This document shows positions 11,051 through 19,619 of a DNA stretch of 64,000 nucleotides, one piece after another (within the stretch, counting starts at the first letter, position 1; the number at the start of each line of letters is the position of its first letter). Position numbers and translations under genes: made by a program. The DNA is from Emticicia sp. BO119 (lineage in GTDB: Bacteria; Bacteroidota; Bacteroidia; Cytophagales; Spirosomataceae), in NCBI RefSeq assembly GCF_013912375.1, contig NZ_JACETV010000014.1, forward strand, positions 1-64,000, written 5' to 3'. A model generated the notes under the pieces. The model searched no databases. It saw only the letters and a program-made list of their open reading frames with translations, and had not been told where the DNA came from.

Positions 11051-11974
11051 TTACAGTCCTATGCATAAAACATTAAAGACCATATTGCTAAGTGTAATAT
11101 TGCTTGTTGTATTATTACAGAAACGAACCACAACGGCATTAGCATTTGCCGAGTCAATATTGATAATCAATTTACCAAAATTGCCCGTTCCTGAAACTAC
11201 ATTACCCAGCTGTGCAGTGGGAGCAGATGTAAAGCCGGCAGAAGTAATGTTTAATGCAGGAGAATTAGTGGCACAGTTTCCGGCAAGAACTGAAAATGAA
11301 GCCCCAAGGTTAAATTGTGCTACATGAACTTTATAAGCAGCGGCGGTAGTAGTTCTGACAATACCTTTACCTCCATTAACGGTTAGATTTCCAGAGAAAC
11401 TGCCATTTCCATCTACTGAAAGTTTAGCTGTTGGAGGGGTCGATCCAATACCTACATTACCACCATTGGCAAATATCATTCTGGTAGCGCCATCTTCTTT
11501 AAGTGCTAAATGATCATTTGCATCTGAGTAATCAAATTTCCATGTTTTGGTATCGACTGTACTTGTAATGGCTATGTCCCCATCTGTTACCATTAATCCC
11601 GATGGGAGTGTAGTTGCTCCTATTCCTATACCACCTACTGCAAACAGAAAACTTGAAATTCTTGCATTACCATTTACATCTAATTCATATTGTGGCGTTT
11701 CGGTATTAATTCCTACTTTTCCGTTGTAGCTGATTGTCTGTGGAGATTGCCCTAGAGACCACTGTGAGGCTGATGGTTTCCATTGAGCCCCATCGCACAC
11801 CAGAATCAGTTTAGAAGAAGTATTGAAATACATCTTGCCTTTGTCGTCAACAGTACAGACCGGAGCTTCTGTTAAGTTAGGGACGACAAAACCATCAGGT
11901 AGCATAATGCCCGATTGGGCAAAAACATGGCACGACAGATGAAGTGTGATAAGCAAAGTCAGTATTTTTTTCAT
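11051..11974 (-). CDS. secreted tail-fibre-like repeat protein, copy 2
   Basis: This 307-residue paralogue of the next gene downstream has a signal peptide ending LHLSCHVFAQ. The conserved N-terminal block is EAPVCTVDDKGKMYFNTSSKLILVCDGAQW. Repeats of the G-x-VGI-x-T-x-x-P-x-x-x-L-x-V-x-G type are GKVGINTETPQYELDVNG and GNVGIGSTPPTAKLSVDG, with DTKTWKFDYSDANDHLALKEDG between them. The C-terminus (NMVFNVLCIGL) parallels that of its neighbour (QSFSLIAIGQ). The repeats resemble the hinge elements of tail fibres that trimerise, so a fibrous surface protein is likely. No functional partner is evident nearby. Confidence 0.7.
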   Translation of the reverse strand: MKKILTLLITLHLSCHVFAQSGIMLPDGFVVPNLTEAPVCTVDDKGKMYFNTSSKLILVCDGAQWKPSASQWSLGQSPQTISYNGKVGINTETPQYELDVNGNARISSFLFAVGGIGIGATTLPSGLMVTDGDIAITSTVDTKTWKFDYSDANDHLALKEDGATRMIFANGGNVGIGSTPPTAKLSVDGNGSFSGNLTVNGGKGIVRTTTAAAYKVHVAQFNLGASFSVLAGNCATNSPALNITSAGFTSAPTAQLGNVVSGTGNFGKLIINIDSANANAVVVRFCNNTTSNITLSNMVFNVLCIGL

Positions 11975-12276
11975 GGTATTCAGCGGTACGCCGCTACGTT
12001 TGTTTTGGGTGATTAATAACTCAAAATTGAAGTCTGACAGGAGATTAATAAAAAAAACGTCAGTGAGTAGCAGGAAAACCTACCTGAATAGCAAAAAGAT
12101 TGATTGTGAGTTGCAGTCAGATTTCTACAGAAAACAATAGGATTGAAAAACTGAATAAGTATTTCAGTTAGCGAAGATAAGAAATCAGGTAGATACCTGA
12201 CTGGAAATCCCAGGCAAAGAAGATTTTTAAGGTTAGATTGGGTCTAATACTCAGATAAGGCTAAATCATTAAGTCG
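11975..12276. other. intergenic region with short palindromes
   Basis: No gene is supported here. It holds a near-perfect palindrome TCAGGTA-GA-TACCTGA (12185-12200) with a second TACCTGA half about 110 nt earlier (near 12081-12087). There is also a small hairpin AGCGG-tacg-CCGCT close to the start of the 11974 gene. The palindrome could be an operator for that gene. I see no clear -7 element. Confidence 0.3.
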
Positions 12277-13263
12277 TTACTTAACTGATTCTTTTGCAAA
12301 TTTCTCTGCCATTATACTGGCAGCAATTAACTGCAAGGCATGGTATATCATGAGCGGCAATAAGATAATACCTATAATACTGCTTTGGGTAAATAGCACT
12401 TTCGACATGACCGTGCCATGAACCAGAGATTTTTTAGAGCCACAAAACATCACGGTTATGGTGTCTGCTTTATTGAATCCTAAAAGACGGCTTATAGAGC
12501 CGGTAATAAATATCACGGCAAAAAACAAACCCAGCAAACCAGCCATTAACATAATAAGCGATACAAATGGTAAATCCTTAAAAAGATTGAAAGCAAAGGA
12601 TTTACAAAAAGAGGTATAGATAATTATAAGGATAATTGACTGGTCGAAGTTTTTTAAGGTTGCTTTATATTTATCAGCAAACCACCCTAACTGCTTATTA
12701 AGCATCATTCCTATAATCAATGGCAAGAGTACTTGTAAACAAAGCTTACCGATAATACTCCAGGCATCAAAATTGCCTGTATCTGCAACAATAAACAACC
12801 CTACCCATAGTAGTGTCATAAATAAGCCTATCAGGCTTGAAATACTGGCATTAAAAATAGCTGCAGGAATATTTCCGTTGGCGATAGAAACCATTACAAC
12901 AGAAGAAGAAACAGTAGAAGGTAAAGCTGCCAGATAAAATATACCCAACCAAAGATTCTGGTTACTTGCGGTAAACAAGGGTTTTATTATTAACGCAATG
13001 AGTGGAAATAATATAAATGTTGTCAGTTGAACTACCATGTGCATTTGCCAGTTAGAGAGCCCTTGTTTTAGCTTATCCGTACTTAGTTTGAGGCCATAGA
13101 AAAAGAAAATACCTGAAACCCCATAATTAGCTATCTGTTCTAAAGAGAAAGGTTGCTGCATCAATCCATATGACGGGAAGTAAAAAGCTAATACAACCAT
13201 TATAATTATGGCTCCCAGAAACCAATCAAGACCTATGCGAGAAAAGAATGTTTTTATATTCAC
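12277..13263 (-). CDS. bile acid:sodium symporter-like (SBF_like) transporter
   Basis: This multi-pass membrane protein of about 328 residues has roughly ten hydrophobic segments. It includes the family stretches GVSGIFFFYGLKLS, AALPSTVSSSVVMVSIANGN and FCGSKKSLVHGTVMSKVLF, as in the YfeH/SBF_like group (PF13593 type) of the bile acid:sodium symporter superfamily. The substrate is unknown. A longer reading from an ATG at 13314 is possible, but its first codons lie inside the dnaN terminator hairpin (13298-13332) and encode the non-hydrophobic MVYRAFCLICSLLKSLE. The GTG at 13263 (VNIKTFFSRIGLDWF) is therefore the better start. It lies directly downstream of dnaN on the same strand but should have its own promoter, given the terminator. 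Confidence 0.8.
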   Translation of the reverse strand: MNIKTFFSRIGLDWFLGAIIIMVVLAFYFPSYGLMQQPFSLEQIANYGVSGIFFFYGLKLSTDKLKQGLSNWQMHMVVQLTTFILFPLIALIIKPLFTASNQNLWLGIFYLAALPSTVSSSVVMVSIANGNIPAAIFNASISSLIGLFMTLLWVGLFIVADTGNFDAWSIIGKLCLQVLLPLIIGMMLNKQLGWFADKYKATLKNFDQSIILIIIYTSFCKSFAFNLFKDLPFVSLIMLMAGLLGLFFAVIFITGSISRLLGFNKADTITVMFCGSKKSLVHGTVMSKVLFTQSSIIGIILLPLMIYHALQLIAASIMAEKFAKESVK

Positions 13264-13295
13264 TTCAAGAGATTTTAGTAATGAGCAAATTAAAC

Positions 13296-13332
13296 AAAAA
13301 GCCCTATAAACCAAACTGATTTATAGGGCTTT
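13296..13332 (-). terminator. intrinsic terminator of dnaN
   Basis: AAAGCCCTATAAA (13298-13310) and TTTATAGGGCTTT (13320-13332) form a perfect 13-bp stem with a 9-nt loop, with a T-run on the minus strand beyond it. It lies 18 nt after the dnaN stop. Confidence 0.85.
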
Positions 13333-13350
13333 ATACTATCAAAAATTCTC

Positions 13351-14475
13351 TTATGCATACGTATTTAACATCACCGGCATAACGAGCATCAGGGTATCTT
13401 CATTATCTGTTTTTTCTACCGGAATGATTAAACCTGCCCGGTTTGGCTGAGACATTTCGAGAGAGATATTCTTCACGCTCAGGTTATTTAACATTTCTAT
13501 TAAAAACTTTGCGTTAAAGCCTATTTCAATTTCATCGCCATCATATTCGCAAGCCAGTTTTTCAGTAGCTTCGTTTGAATAATCTAAATCTTCGGCTGAA
13601 ATCACTAATTCATTCGCTGAAATTTTCAGGCGAATCTGGTGTGTAGTTTTATTTGAGTAAATTGAAATACGTTTCAAGCTACTTAATAATTCAGTACGCT
13701 CTATTTTCAGCTTATTGGGGTTATTTTGGGGAATAACGTTTTCATAATCAGGGAAACGCTCGTCAATCAGACGGCAAATCATTTTGATATTACCAAAACT
13801 GAAAAAGGCATTTGAGTTACTGAATTCTGCTTTAACAGGCATTACCTCGCCAGGTAAAGAAGATTTCAATAAGTTCAGGGCTTTGCGTGGTAAAATCATC
13901 GACGTATTATTCGGTGATTTTACATCTTCGCGGCGGTAGCGAATCAAACGGTGCCCGTCAGTTGCTACAAAAGTAGTGGCTTTGTCTGAAGCCTGAACGA
14001 ATACTCCTGTCATAGCAGGGCGGAGATCGTCAGTGCTTGTAGCAAAGATAGTATTGGCAATAGCTGACGCTAAAGTATCAGAATCCATTTCAATACTGAA
14101 ATTACGATTCACCTGCGGTACGCGTGGAAAATCCATCGGGTTTTCACCTGCCAGCTTATAACGTCCATTTGCTGTTACTAATTCTGTTCCGAAAGTTTCT
14201 TCATCAACATTGATTTGTACAGGTTGTTCCGGCAAGCTACGAAGTGTATCTAATAATAAACGGGCAGGCACGGCAAAAGAACCGCTATCACGAGAATCAA
14301 CCTCAAATTCAGTAATCATAACTGTCTGCATATCAGAAGCTGTTACAGTTAAGTTGCCTTTATTTAATTGGAACAAAAAGTTCTCGAGGATTGGAACGAT
14401 AGGGTTACTGGCAATCACACCATTGATTGTAGAAAGATGTTTAAGCAGGGCGGATGACGAAACGACAAACTTCAT
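13351..14475 (-). CDS. dnaN: DNA polymerase III beta sliding clamp
   Basis: This 374-residue clamp encircles DNA and tethers DNA polymerase III and other partners to the template. The three-domain clamp fold is recognisable by MKFVVSSSALLKHLSTINGVI at the N-terminus, FATSTDDLRPAMTGVFV and VATDGHRLIRYRRE in the middle domain, and a C-terminus ending in DTLMLVMPVMLNTYA (the usual family end is LVMPMRL). The length is normal for Bacteroidota. It is not next to dnaA here. A candidate promoter and a TGCCAA/TTGGCA hairpin lie upstream, and a strong terminator follows. Assignment is secure. Confidence 0.97.
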   Translation of the reverse strand: MKFVVSSSALLKHLSTINGVIASNPIVPILENFLFQLNKGNLTVTASDMQTVMITEFEVDSRDSGSFAVPARLLLDTLRSLPEQPVQINVDEETFGTELVTANGRYKLAGENPMDFPRVPQVNRNFSIEMDSDTLASAIANTIFATSTDDLRPAMTGVFVQASDKATTFVATDGHRLIRYRREDVKSPNNTSMILPRKALNLLKSSLPGEVMPVKAEFSNSNAFFSFGNIKMICRLIDERFPDYENVIPQNNPNKLKIERTELLSSLKRISIYSNKTTHQIRLKISANELVISAEDLDYSNEATEKLACEYDGDEIEIGFNAKFLIEMLNNLSVKNISLEMSQPNRAGLIIPVEKTDNEDTLMLVMPVMLNTYA

Positions 14476-14534
14476 GTGTATATGAGATTTTCTATTAAAT
14501 GCTTGTTTATCAGACTCTTACCATCTAAAACCAT

Positions 14535-14571
14535 GCCAATCGGTTTGGCAGAGGATAAGTCAGCAAAAATA
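14535..14571 (-). promoter_or_regulatory. dnaN promoter -7 and leader palindrome
   Basis: On the minus strand TATTTTTG (14571-14564) fits the TAnnTTTG -7 element, with a TTG about 20 nt upstream (14594-14592). Between it and the dnaN start is TGCCAA (14535-14540) and TTGGCA (14545-14550), a 6-bp perfect inverted repeat with a 4-nt loop. It would lie in the mRNA leader or form a protein-binding site. Confidence 0.4.
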
Positions 14572-14610
14572 GCAAAAAATCTCCTTTTTTCCAAGTAGAA
14601 GACAACAAAA

Positions 14611-14638
14611 AGCTTGCTGATTTTTCAACCAGCAAGCC
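14611..14638 (-). terminator. intrinsic terminator of crtIB
   Basis: CTTGCTG (14613-14619) and CAGCAAG (14630-14636) form a stem with a 10-nt loop. On the minus strand the stem is followed by CTTTTTGTTG. It lies about 20 nt after the crtB stop. Confidence 0.7.
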
Positions 14639-14655
14639 CGTATTTAAGTTAAAAA

Positions 14656-15492
14656 TCAGATGGTGTTTAAGCCGCTCTGCAACCATGTTTTGGCGAGTAA
14701 AGCAAGCTTGATTGTATCCGGCACACGAATACGTTCTTGCTGTATCCGGGCAGCCGAAATTCTTTTTATTCGTTCAAAAAGTTTCAGATAATAACAGTAT
14801 GCTAAATATACCCCTTTCCTTGCACCACCTGGCAATCTAAGAATTCCGATATAGGCATTATCAAAATCTTTCTGAATATCTTCTTCTATCTGTTTTTTTC
14901 CATTCACACAAAAATTATTAAAATCAACATTAGGAAAATATACTCTGCCTCTTTCTGAAAAATCGCTTTGAATATCCCGTAGAAAGTTTACTTTCTGAAA
15001 TGCTGCCCCAAGGCTTTGCGCATACGTTTTTAATTGGTCAAATAAGGCTCCATCTCCCTCACAAAAAACCCTTAAGCACATAAGCCCAACCACCTCAGCC
15101 GAGCCATAAATATATTTATCATAGGCGTTTCGATCATAGACTTTATTTTCCAGATCCATTTCCATACTTTCAAGAAATGCCTTAATTAGTTCGCTCTCAA
15201 TTTTGTATTGCTTCACCACTTTCTGAAACGAATGTAAAACAGGATTCAGGCTAATCCCATCGCTGATAGCCCGGTAGGTTTCTTCACCATATTTATGGAG
15301 TAGTGTCTTTTTATCAAAATCGTGAAAAGTATCCACAATTTCGTCGGCATACCTGACAAAACCATAAATCCCATAAATTGGGTCATGGAATTTGCGATCG
15401 AGCGTCTGTATTCCTAAAGTAAAAGAGGTACTATAGCTCTTTGTTATCAACTTACTACAACCAAAGGTAGTCTTTTCAAACAGATCGAACAT
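14656..15492 (-). CDS. crtB: phytoene/squalene synthase family, phytoene synthase
   Basis: This 278-residue enzyme condenses two geranylgeranyl diphosphates to phytoene, the first committed step of carotenoid synthesis. Both Asp-rich, Mg-diphosphate-binding motifs are present: YADEIVDTF near residue 47 and NFLRDIQSDFSERGRVYFP near 165. YGSAEVVGLMCLRVF is also characteristic. The gene lies 29 nt after crtI on the same strand, so the pair is an operon. No lycopene cyclase or beta-carotene hydroxylase is adjacent, so the final pigment cannot be predicted from this window. The start MFDLFEKTTFGCSKLITKSYSTSF fits the family. Confidence 0.93.
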   Translation of the reverse strand: MFDLFEKTTFGCSKLITKSYSTSFTLGIQTLDRKFHDPIYGIYGFVRYADEIVDTFHDFDKKTLLHKYGEETYRAISDGISLNPVLHSFQKVVKQYKIESELIKAFLESMEMDLENKVYDRNAYDKYIYGSAEVVGLMCLRVFCEGDGALFDQLKTYAQSLGAAFQKVNFLRDIQSDFSERGRVYFPNVDFNNFCVNGKKQIEEDIQKDFDNAYIGILRLPGGARKGVYLAYCYYLKLFERIKRISAARIQQERIRVPDTIKLALLAKTWLQSGLNTI

Positions 15493-15521
15493 TTTTTTTC
15501 ATTTTAATGGTGGGGCAATTT

Positions 15522-17018
15522 TTAAGCAATCGTTATTTCTTTCTGTATTTTTCCGAATTCTTTTATTACCTGATTGGCCACTACCAGGCCTGAAATAAGC
15601 GAGGGGGGTACCCCCGGCCCGGGGACAGTCAGCTGACCCGTGTAATACAGATTTTTAACTTTTTTATTTTTCAGACCCGGCTTAAGAAATGCCGTCTGCA
15701 TAAGAGTATTGGCCAAGCCATAGGCATTTCCACGATACGAATGATAATCATCCTTAAAATCACTAACTGCAAAACTTCTTTTATACACCACGTGTTTTCT
15801 GATACTATGCCCCACATACTTTTCCAGCCGTTCCATTACCATATTGTAGTATTTTTCACGTATTTCTTCTCCGTCAGCTAAATCCGGGGCAATCGGTATC
15901 AGAATAAAAAGATTTTCGGCTCCCCCTGGTGCAACACTTGCATCTGTTTTAGAGGGAGCCGACACGTAAAATAGTGGTTTTGAAGGCCATTTTGGATGCG
16001 TATAGATTTCGTCAGCATGAGTATCGAAGTCCTCATCAAAAAACAAATTATGATGTATCAATCTATTTACTTTGCAATCAACTCCTACATAAAATAATAA
16101 TGATGAAGGGGCCATTGTGCGACTTTCCCAATAAGTTTCGCTATAATTTCTATGTTTCTGATCCAATAACTGGTGATCAATATGGTGATAGTCTGCCCCA
16201 CCTATTATTATATCAGCTTCATATTCTTGGTCGTCCGTTATGACTTTTTTAGCTATTTTATTTTCAACTATAATATATTTTACTGCTTCATTCAATCGGA
16301 TATGTACGCCTTTTTCTTCAGCTAACCTCACCATTGCCTTTACTATCTGGTGCATACCTCCCATCGGATACCAGGTTCCTAAAGCTATTTCCGCATAATT
16401 CATTAAGCTATATAATGCCGGTGTGTTTTTGGGCGTAGCCCCTAAAAACAGAATCGGGAACTCCATCAACTGCAATAATCTTCTGTTTGAGAAAAACTTT
16501 CTGATATATCGGCCAAAAGAGGCAAATAAATCTAAACTAAAAGCCTTTGATACGAGCCTGTAATCAAAAAACTCCGTAATTGATAATCCGGGTTTCCAGA
16601 CAAACTCACCTATACCAACTTCATACTTATATTTTGAATCCTCCAAAAAATCGTCTAATCGTTTACTACTTCCTTTTTCAATACTTTCAAACAATACTTT
16701 TAATTCTTCTAAATCAGCTGGCAAATCAACATCCTCTTTCTGACTAAAAACAACTTTATAAGAGGGGTTTAGTCTTACGAGCTCATAATAATCACTTACT
16801 TTTTTACCAAACTCAGCAAAATATCTTTCAAACACATCGGGCATCCAGTACCAACTTGGCCCCATGTCGAACGTAAACCCTTTCTCTTCAAAAATTCTGG
16901 CCCGTCCGCCAGCCATTGAGTTTTTCTCAAGGATTGTTACATCATACCCGGCGTCTGCCAGTTTGGTGGCTGCCGAGAGCCCTGCAAAACCTGCTCCTAT
17001 CACTATAGCTCTGTTCAT
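15522..17018 (-). CDS. crtI: phytoene desaturase
   Basis: This 498-residue FAD-dependent enzyme desaturates phytoene to lycopene (or neurosporene). The FAD fold is at the extreme N-terminus (AIVIGAGFAGLSAATKLADAG, with LEKNSMAGGRARIF as the second part). The C-terminal signature is YYTGQLTVPGPGVPPSLISG. The length and both ends match bacterial CrtI. It is the first gene of the crtI-crtB operon, transcribed leftwards. Upstream lies an AT-rich inverted repeat (17066-17104) that may be an operator. Close relatives include 4,4'-diaponeurosporene desaturases, but pairing with a CrtB-type synthase favours the C40 pathway. Confidence 0.93.
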   Translation of the reverse strand: MNRAIVIGAGFAGLSAATKLADAGYDVTILEKNSMAGGRARIFEEKGFTFDMGPSWYWMPDVFERYFAEFGKKVSDYYELVRLNPSYKVVFSQKEDVDLPADLEELKVLFESIEKGSSKRLDDFLEDSKYKYEVGIGEFVWKPGLSITEFFDYRLVSKAFSLDLFASFGRYIRKFFSNRRLLQLMEFPILFLGATPKNTPALYSLMNYAEIALGTWYPMGGMHQIVKAMVRLAEEKGVHIRLNEAVKYIIVENKIAKKVITDDQEYEADIIIGGADYHHIDHQLLDQKHRNYSETYWESRTMAPSSLLFYVGVDCKVNRLIHHNLFFDEDFDTHADEIYTHPKWPSKPLFYVSAPSKTDASVAPGGAENLFILIPIAPDLADGEEIREKYYNMVMERLEKYVGHSIRKHVVYKRSFAVSDFKDDYHSYRGNAYGLANTLMQTAFLKPGLKNKKVKNLYYTGQLTVPGPGVPPSLISGLVVANQVIKEFGKIQKEITIA

Positions 17019-17065
17019 ATACTCTTAAAAGACACTTTTTTTCTGCTATAAATGTATAAACTTTA

Positions 17066-17104
17066 TTTGTTTAATTTTGTTCAAAAAAAGTTAAACAAAA
17101 TTAA
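17066..17104 (-). promoter_or_regulatory. candidate operator upstream of crtIB
   Basis: Two nested inverted repeats overlap here: TTTGTTTAA (17066-17074) with TTAAACAAA (17091-17099), and TTAATTTTGTT (17071-17081) with AACAAAATTAA (17094-17104). On the minus strand the second also supplies TAATTTTG, a possible -7 element. This is about 50-85 nt upstream of crtI. A repressor site (MerR-type regulators control carotenoid genes in other bacteria) is inference. Chance in AT-rich DNA is possible. Confidence 0.4.
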
Positions 17105-17163
17105 AAAATATTTTATTACTTTTAAAATTTACGTTAAGATGGTAAAAGTAGATTCAAATAAAA

Positions 17164-17191
17164 AGCTGTTAAGACCAGAATCCTAACAGCT
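17164..17191 (-). terminator. intrinsic terminator of the sodium:solute symporter gene
   Basis: AGCTGTTA (17164-17171) and TAACAGCT (17184-17191) form a perfect 8-bp stem with a 12-nt loop, followed on the minus strand by a T-rich stretch. It lies about 20 nt after the symporter stop. Confidence 0.7.
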
Positions 17192-17212
17192 CAAAAATAA
17201 TAAAATGACAGA

Positions 17213-18802
17213 CTATCTGTAAATCCAGACTACAATAGCTGTAATAATCAAAGAAATAAGAGCCAATACACGGTAATTTTGATACCATGATAACCCTTTT
17301 AGACTGGCTGTGTCGGCATCATAAATTTTTTGCGTGTAAATCATGCCTTTAATTTTCTCATAATCAGGTGCATGTGTAAGAAGGCTAACTACTATAGTAA
17401 TTAATCCACAAATGAGCAACAAAACAGGTGGTGCTACTAAAAAGTGAAATGAACCGAGGAAACTTGTTTCAGGTGAAACAACCGTCCAGATGGCTAAACC
17501 AAAGCCTACCATTAAAGCGACAAATGCCCCCATACCATTAGCCCGTTTCCAGAATAAGCCTAACAAAAAGACAGCTACTACCGGTGGGCTTATTAAGCCT
17601 AATATGCTTTGCATATAATTCATCAAGGAATCAAACCGGGCAATTTGCGGAGACCATAAAACGGCTATCAGCACAAATACTAAAGTAGCCACCTGCCCGG
17701 CTCTTACCAGGGCCTTCTCTCCCATGTTCGGATTGATTTTCTTCACAAAATCCATTGTTACAAGTGTGGAAGCAGAATTGAGTGTAGCAGAAATGGCACT
17801 TGCCATAGCTGCTAAAAAACCTGCTACAACCAAGCCTATCAATCCGTGTGGCAGCAAATTGAATACAAGTGTAGGAAATGCCTGATCGGAATTGGTTAAT
17901 CCGGGAAATAGTTTTAAAGTGGCAATACCCGGAAATACCAATAAAAACAGAATAGGAATTTTTAGCACCCCGGCAAATAAAGCTCCTTTGCGGGCCTCAT
18001 CTACATTTTTGGCACTTAACGCCCTTTGTACAATAAACTGATTATTACACCAGAAATAAAAACCTAATAAAGGCACACCAAATACCAGGCCCTGCCAGGG
18101 CATATCGGGGTGGTCGGAGGGCAGAATCAAGTGCATAAAAGTTGGGCTTTTGGCGTTAGCTGTATTAACAATTTCATTGTATCCTCCTGCTTTGATATAG
18201 GTAATAGTGGCTACAATTACTGCTGATATTAATAAGATAATGGTATTCAGTACTTCAGTTTTCATTACAGCTGACAAACCACCTAAGACCGTATATGACG
18301 CAGCGAACAGAGCTAAAGCAGCAATAACTAATACAGTAGGAACTTCAGGATAAATCAGTTTAACAATTAAAGCTCCTGCAAACAAAGTACCTGCGGTATC
18401 GATAAAAATATTTCCTACTAAAGTAATAAATGAGAAATAGTATCTTGATCTGCTATCAAAGCGTTTTTCTAAGAATTCAGGCATAGTATAAATGCCGGTT
18501 TTAAGATAAAATGGCAGAATAAATACACAAAAGAAGGCCAATACAACAGTGGCCATCCACTCATAGTTATAGAAGGCTATGCCTCCTTTGGTTGCACCAC
18601 CAGTAATAGCGACTAATGAATTAGAAGAGATATTAGCGGCAAACATAGATAACCCAATTGTAAACCAGGTCATATCACGACCACCTAAAAAGTATTCGTC
18701 TGAACTGCCTTTTTTCCCGCTTCGGATACCATACCAGATTATGCCAATCAGATAAAATATAATAATACCAAGATCGATAGGGTTTAAACCAAATTGATTC
18801 AT
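17213..18802 (-). CDS. sodium:solute symporter (SSS family, SglT-like)
   Basis: This 529-residue inner-membrane transporter has around 13-14 hydrophobic segments and couples sodium entry to uptake of a small solute, probably a sugar. SSS family stretches include YFLGGRDMTWFTIGLSMFAANISSNS, ALFAASYTVLGGLSAVMKTEVLNT, and PHGLIGLVVAGFLAAMASAISATLNSASTLVTMDF. The start is set at 18802 (MNQFGLNPIDLGIIIFYLIG) because the 17-residue extension to 18853 is Tyr/Asn-rich and not family-like. It stands alone between terminators, so the substrate cannot be deduced from neighbours. Confidence 0.9.
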   Translation of the reverse strand: MNQFGLNPIDLGIIIFYLIGIIWYGIRSGKKGSSDEYFLGGRDMTWFTIGLSMFAANISSNSLVAITGGATKGGIAFYNYEWMATVVLAFFCVFILPFYLKTGIYTMPEFLEKRFDSRSRYYFSFITLVGNIFIDTAGTLFAGALIVKLIYPEVPTVLVIAALALFAASYTVLGGLSAVMKTEVLNTIILLISAVIVATITYIKAGGYNEIVNTANAKSPTFMHLILPSDHPDMPWQGLVFGVPLLGFYFWCNNQFIVQRALSAKNVDEARKGALFAGVLKIPILFLLVFPGIATLKLFPGLTNSDQAFPTLVFNLLPHGLIGLVVAGFLAAMASAISATLNSASTLVTMDFVKKINPNMGEKALVRAGQVATLVFVLIAVLWSPQIARFDSLMNYMQSILGLISPPVVAVFLLGLFWKRANGMGAFVALMVGFGLAIWTVVSPETSFLGSFHFLVAPPVLLLICGLITIVVSLLTHAPDYEKIKGMIYTQKIYDADTASLKGLSWYQNYRVLALISLIITAIVVWIYR

Positions 18803-18905
18803 TCTACAAAAGTTATTGTTTAGGTATAAATAATAGGAAATGGAATTGTACAAATAAAAGAAAAAATTTCATTTTAATAAACTTTTTCGGGGTGTGGGTA
18901 TTGAA

Positions 18906-18935
18906 AAAGGGCAGGAAAATACTTTCCTACCCTTT
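18906..18935 (-). terminator. intrinsic terminator of the Tyr/Arg-rich protein gene
   Basis: AAAGGGcAGGAAA (18906-18918) pairs with TTTCCTaCCCTTT (18923-18935) with one mismatch and a 4-nt loop, and a T-run lies beyond on the minus strand. Confidence 0.65.
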
Positions 18936-18958
18936 CGGTACACTCTCATTTATTCAAA

Positions 18959-19480
18959 TCAAATAGTCTCTATTATTTCTTCATAAGAATCTTCATCAGT
19001 ATTATACGTCTTTGGTGAAGACTGCTGATTGTTCTCTAAGCGATTATTATAGTATCGGTCATTGTCATTATAACGACGGTTTCTATTTTCATCATAATAT
19101 CTTCGGTCTCTCTCATCATAATAATTCCGGTCTCTTCTGTCATCGTAGTATCTGCGGTCTCTGTCCCGATAATATGTATCATCACTCCAACGATGGCAAC
19201 GACCATTACAATCGTATCCACGACGGTGATAATGACGCCAGCCTCTTCCGCCCCCAATGATGATCGGTGGTGGCGCAATATATACTCTTGATCTGTAACC
19301 CCAGGAAAAACCAATGGCTGGAGGAGGAACGACGATTCGAGGAACAATTACACGAGGAACAACCCGAATATAAGGACGGGGTGGAACGTATCGATACCTA
19401 TATCCACGACGTTGAGCGTTGGTTTCGGTAACGAAAAGCATGCAAAACATAATAAGAATGGCAAAGGCGTTACGTTTCAT
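18959..19480 (-). CDS. secreted Tyr/Arg/Asp-rich low-complexity protein
   Basis: This 173-residue protein has a clear signal peptide (AFAILIMFCMLFVTETNAQ). A proline-rich basic segment follows (YVPPRPYIRVVPRVIVPRIV, PPPIIIGGG), then a His/Cys patch (WRHYHRRGYDCNGRCHRW). Next comes a run of imperfect repeats of the type RDRRYYDD/RDRNYYDE/RDRRYYDE/NRRYNDN (about residues 105-150), and an acidic tail (DEDSYEEIIETI). No enzyme or known fold is recognised. The composition resembles small envelope proteins with charged disordered tails found beside envelope stress genes. A periplasmic or outer-membrane location is inferred from the signal peptide. It is a single gene with its own terminator. Confidence 0.65.
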   Translation of the reverse strand: MKRNAFAILIMFCMLFVTETNAQRRGYRYRYVPPRPYIRVVPRVIVPRIVVPPPAIGFSWGYRSRVYIAPPPIIIGGGRGWRHYHRRGYDCNGRCHRWSDDTYYRDRDRRYYDDRRDRNYYDERDRRYYDENRNRRYNDNDRYYNNRLENNQQSSPKTYNTDEDSYEEIIETI

Positions 19481-19619
19481 AGTATCTGTTCATTTTTGTT
19501 AATGATGCATTTATATAGGCAAAGGTTGCATATATCAGGAATTTTAACAAAGACAGATAAAATCGGGTTTACCCCCATGTCTACAAGGCTTTTAAAGCGG
19601 ATCCCGATAAGATTTATTT

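Noticed and set aside
19036-19347. Overlapping frames across the Tyr/Arg-rich gene on both strands
   Set aside because: They are side effects of the low-complexity repeats; only the 18959-19480 frame has a signal peptide and a gene-like start.
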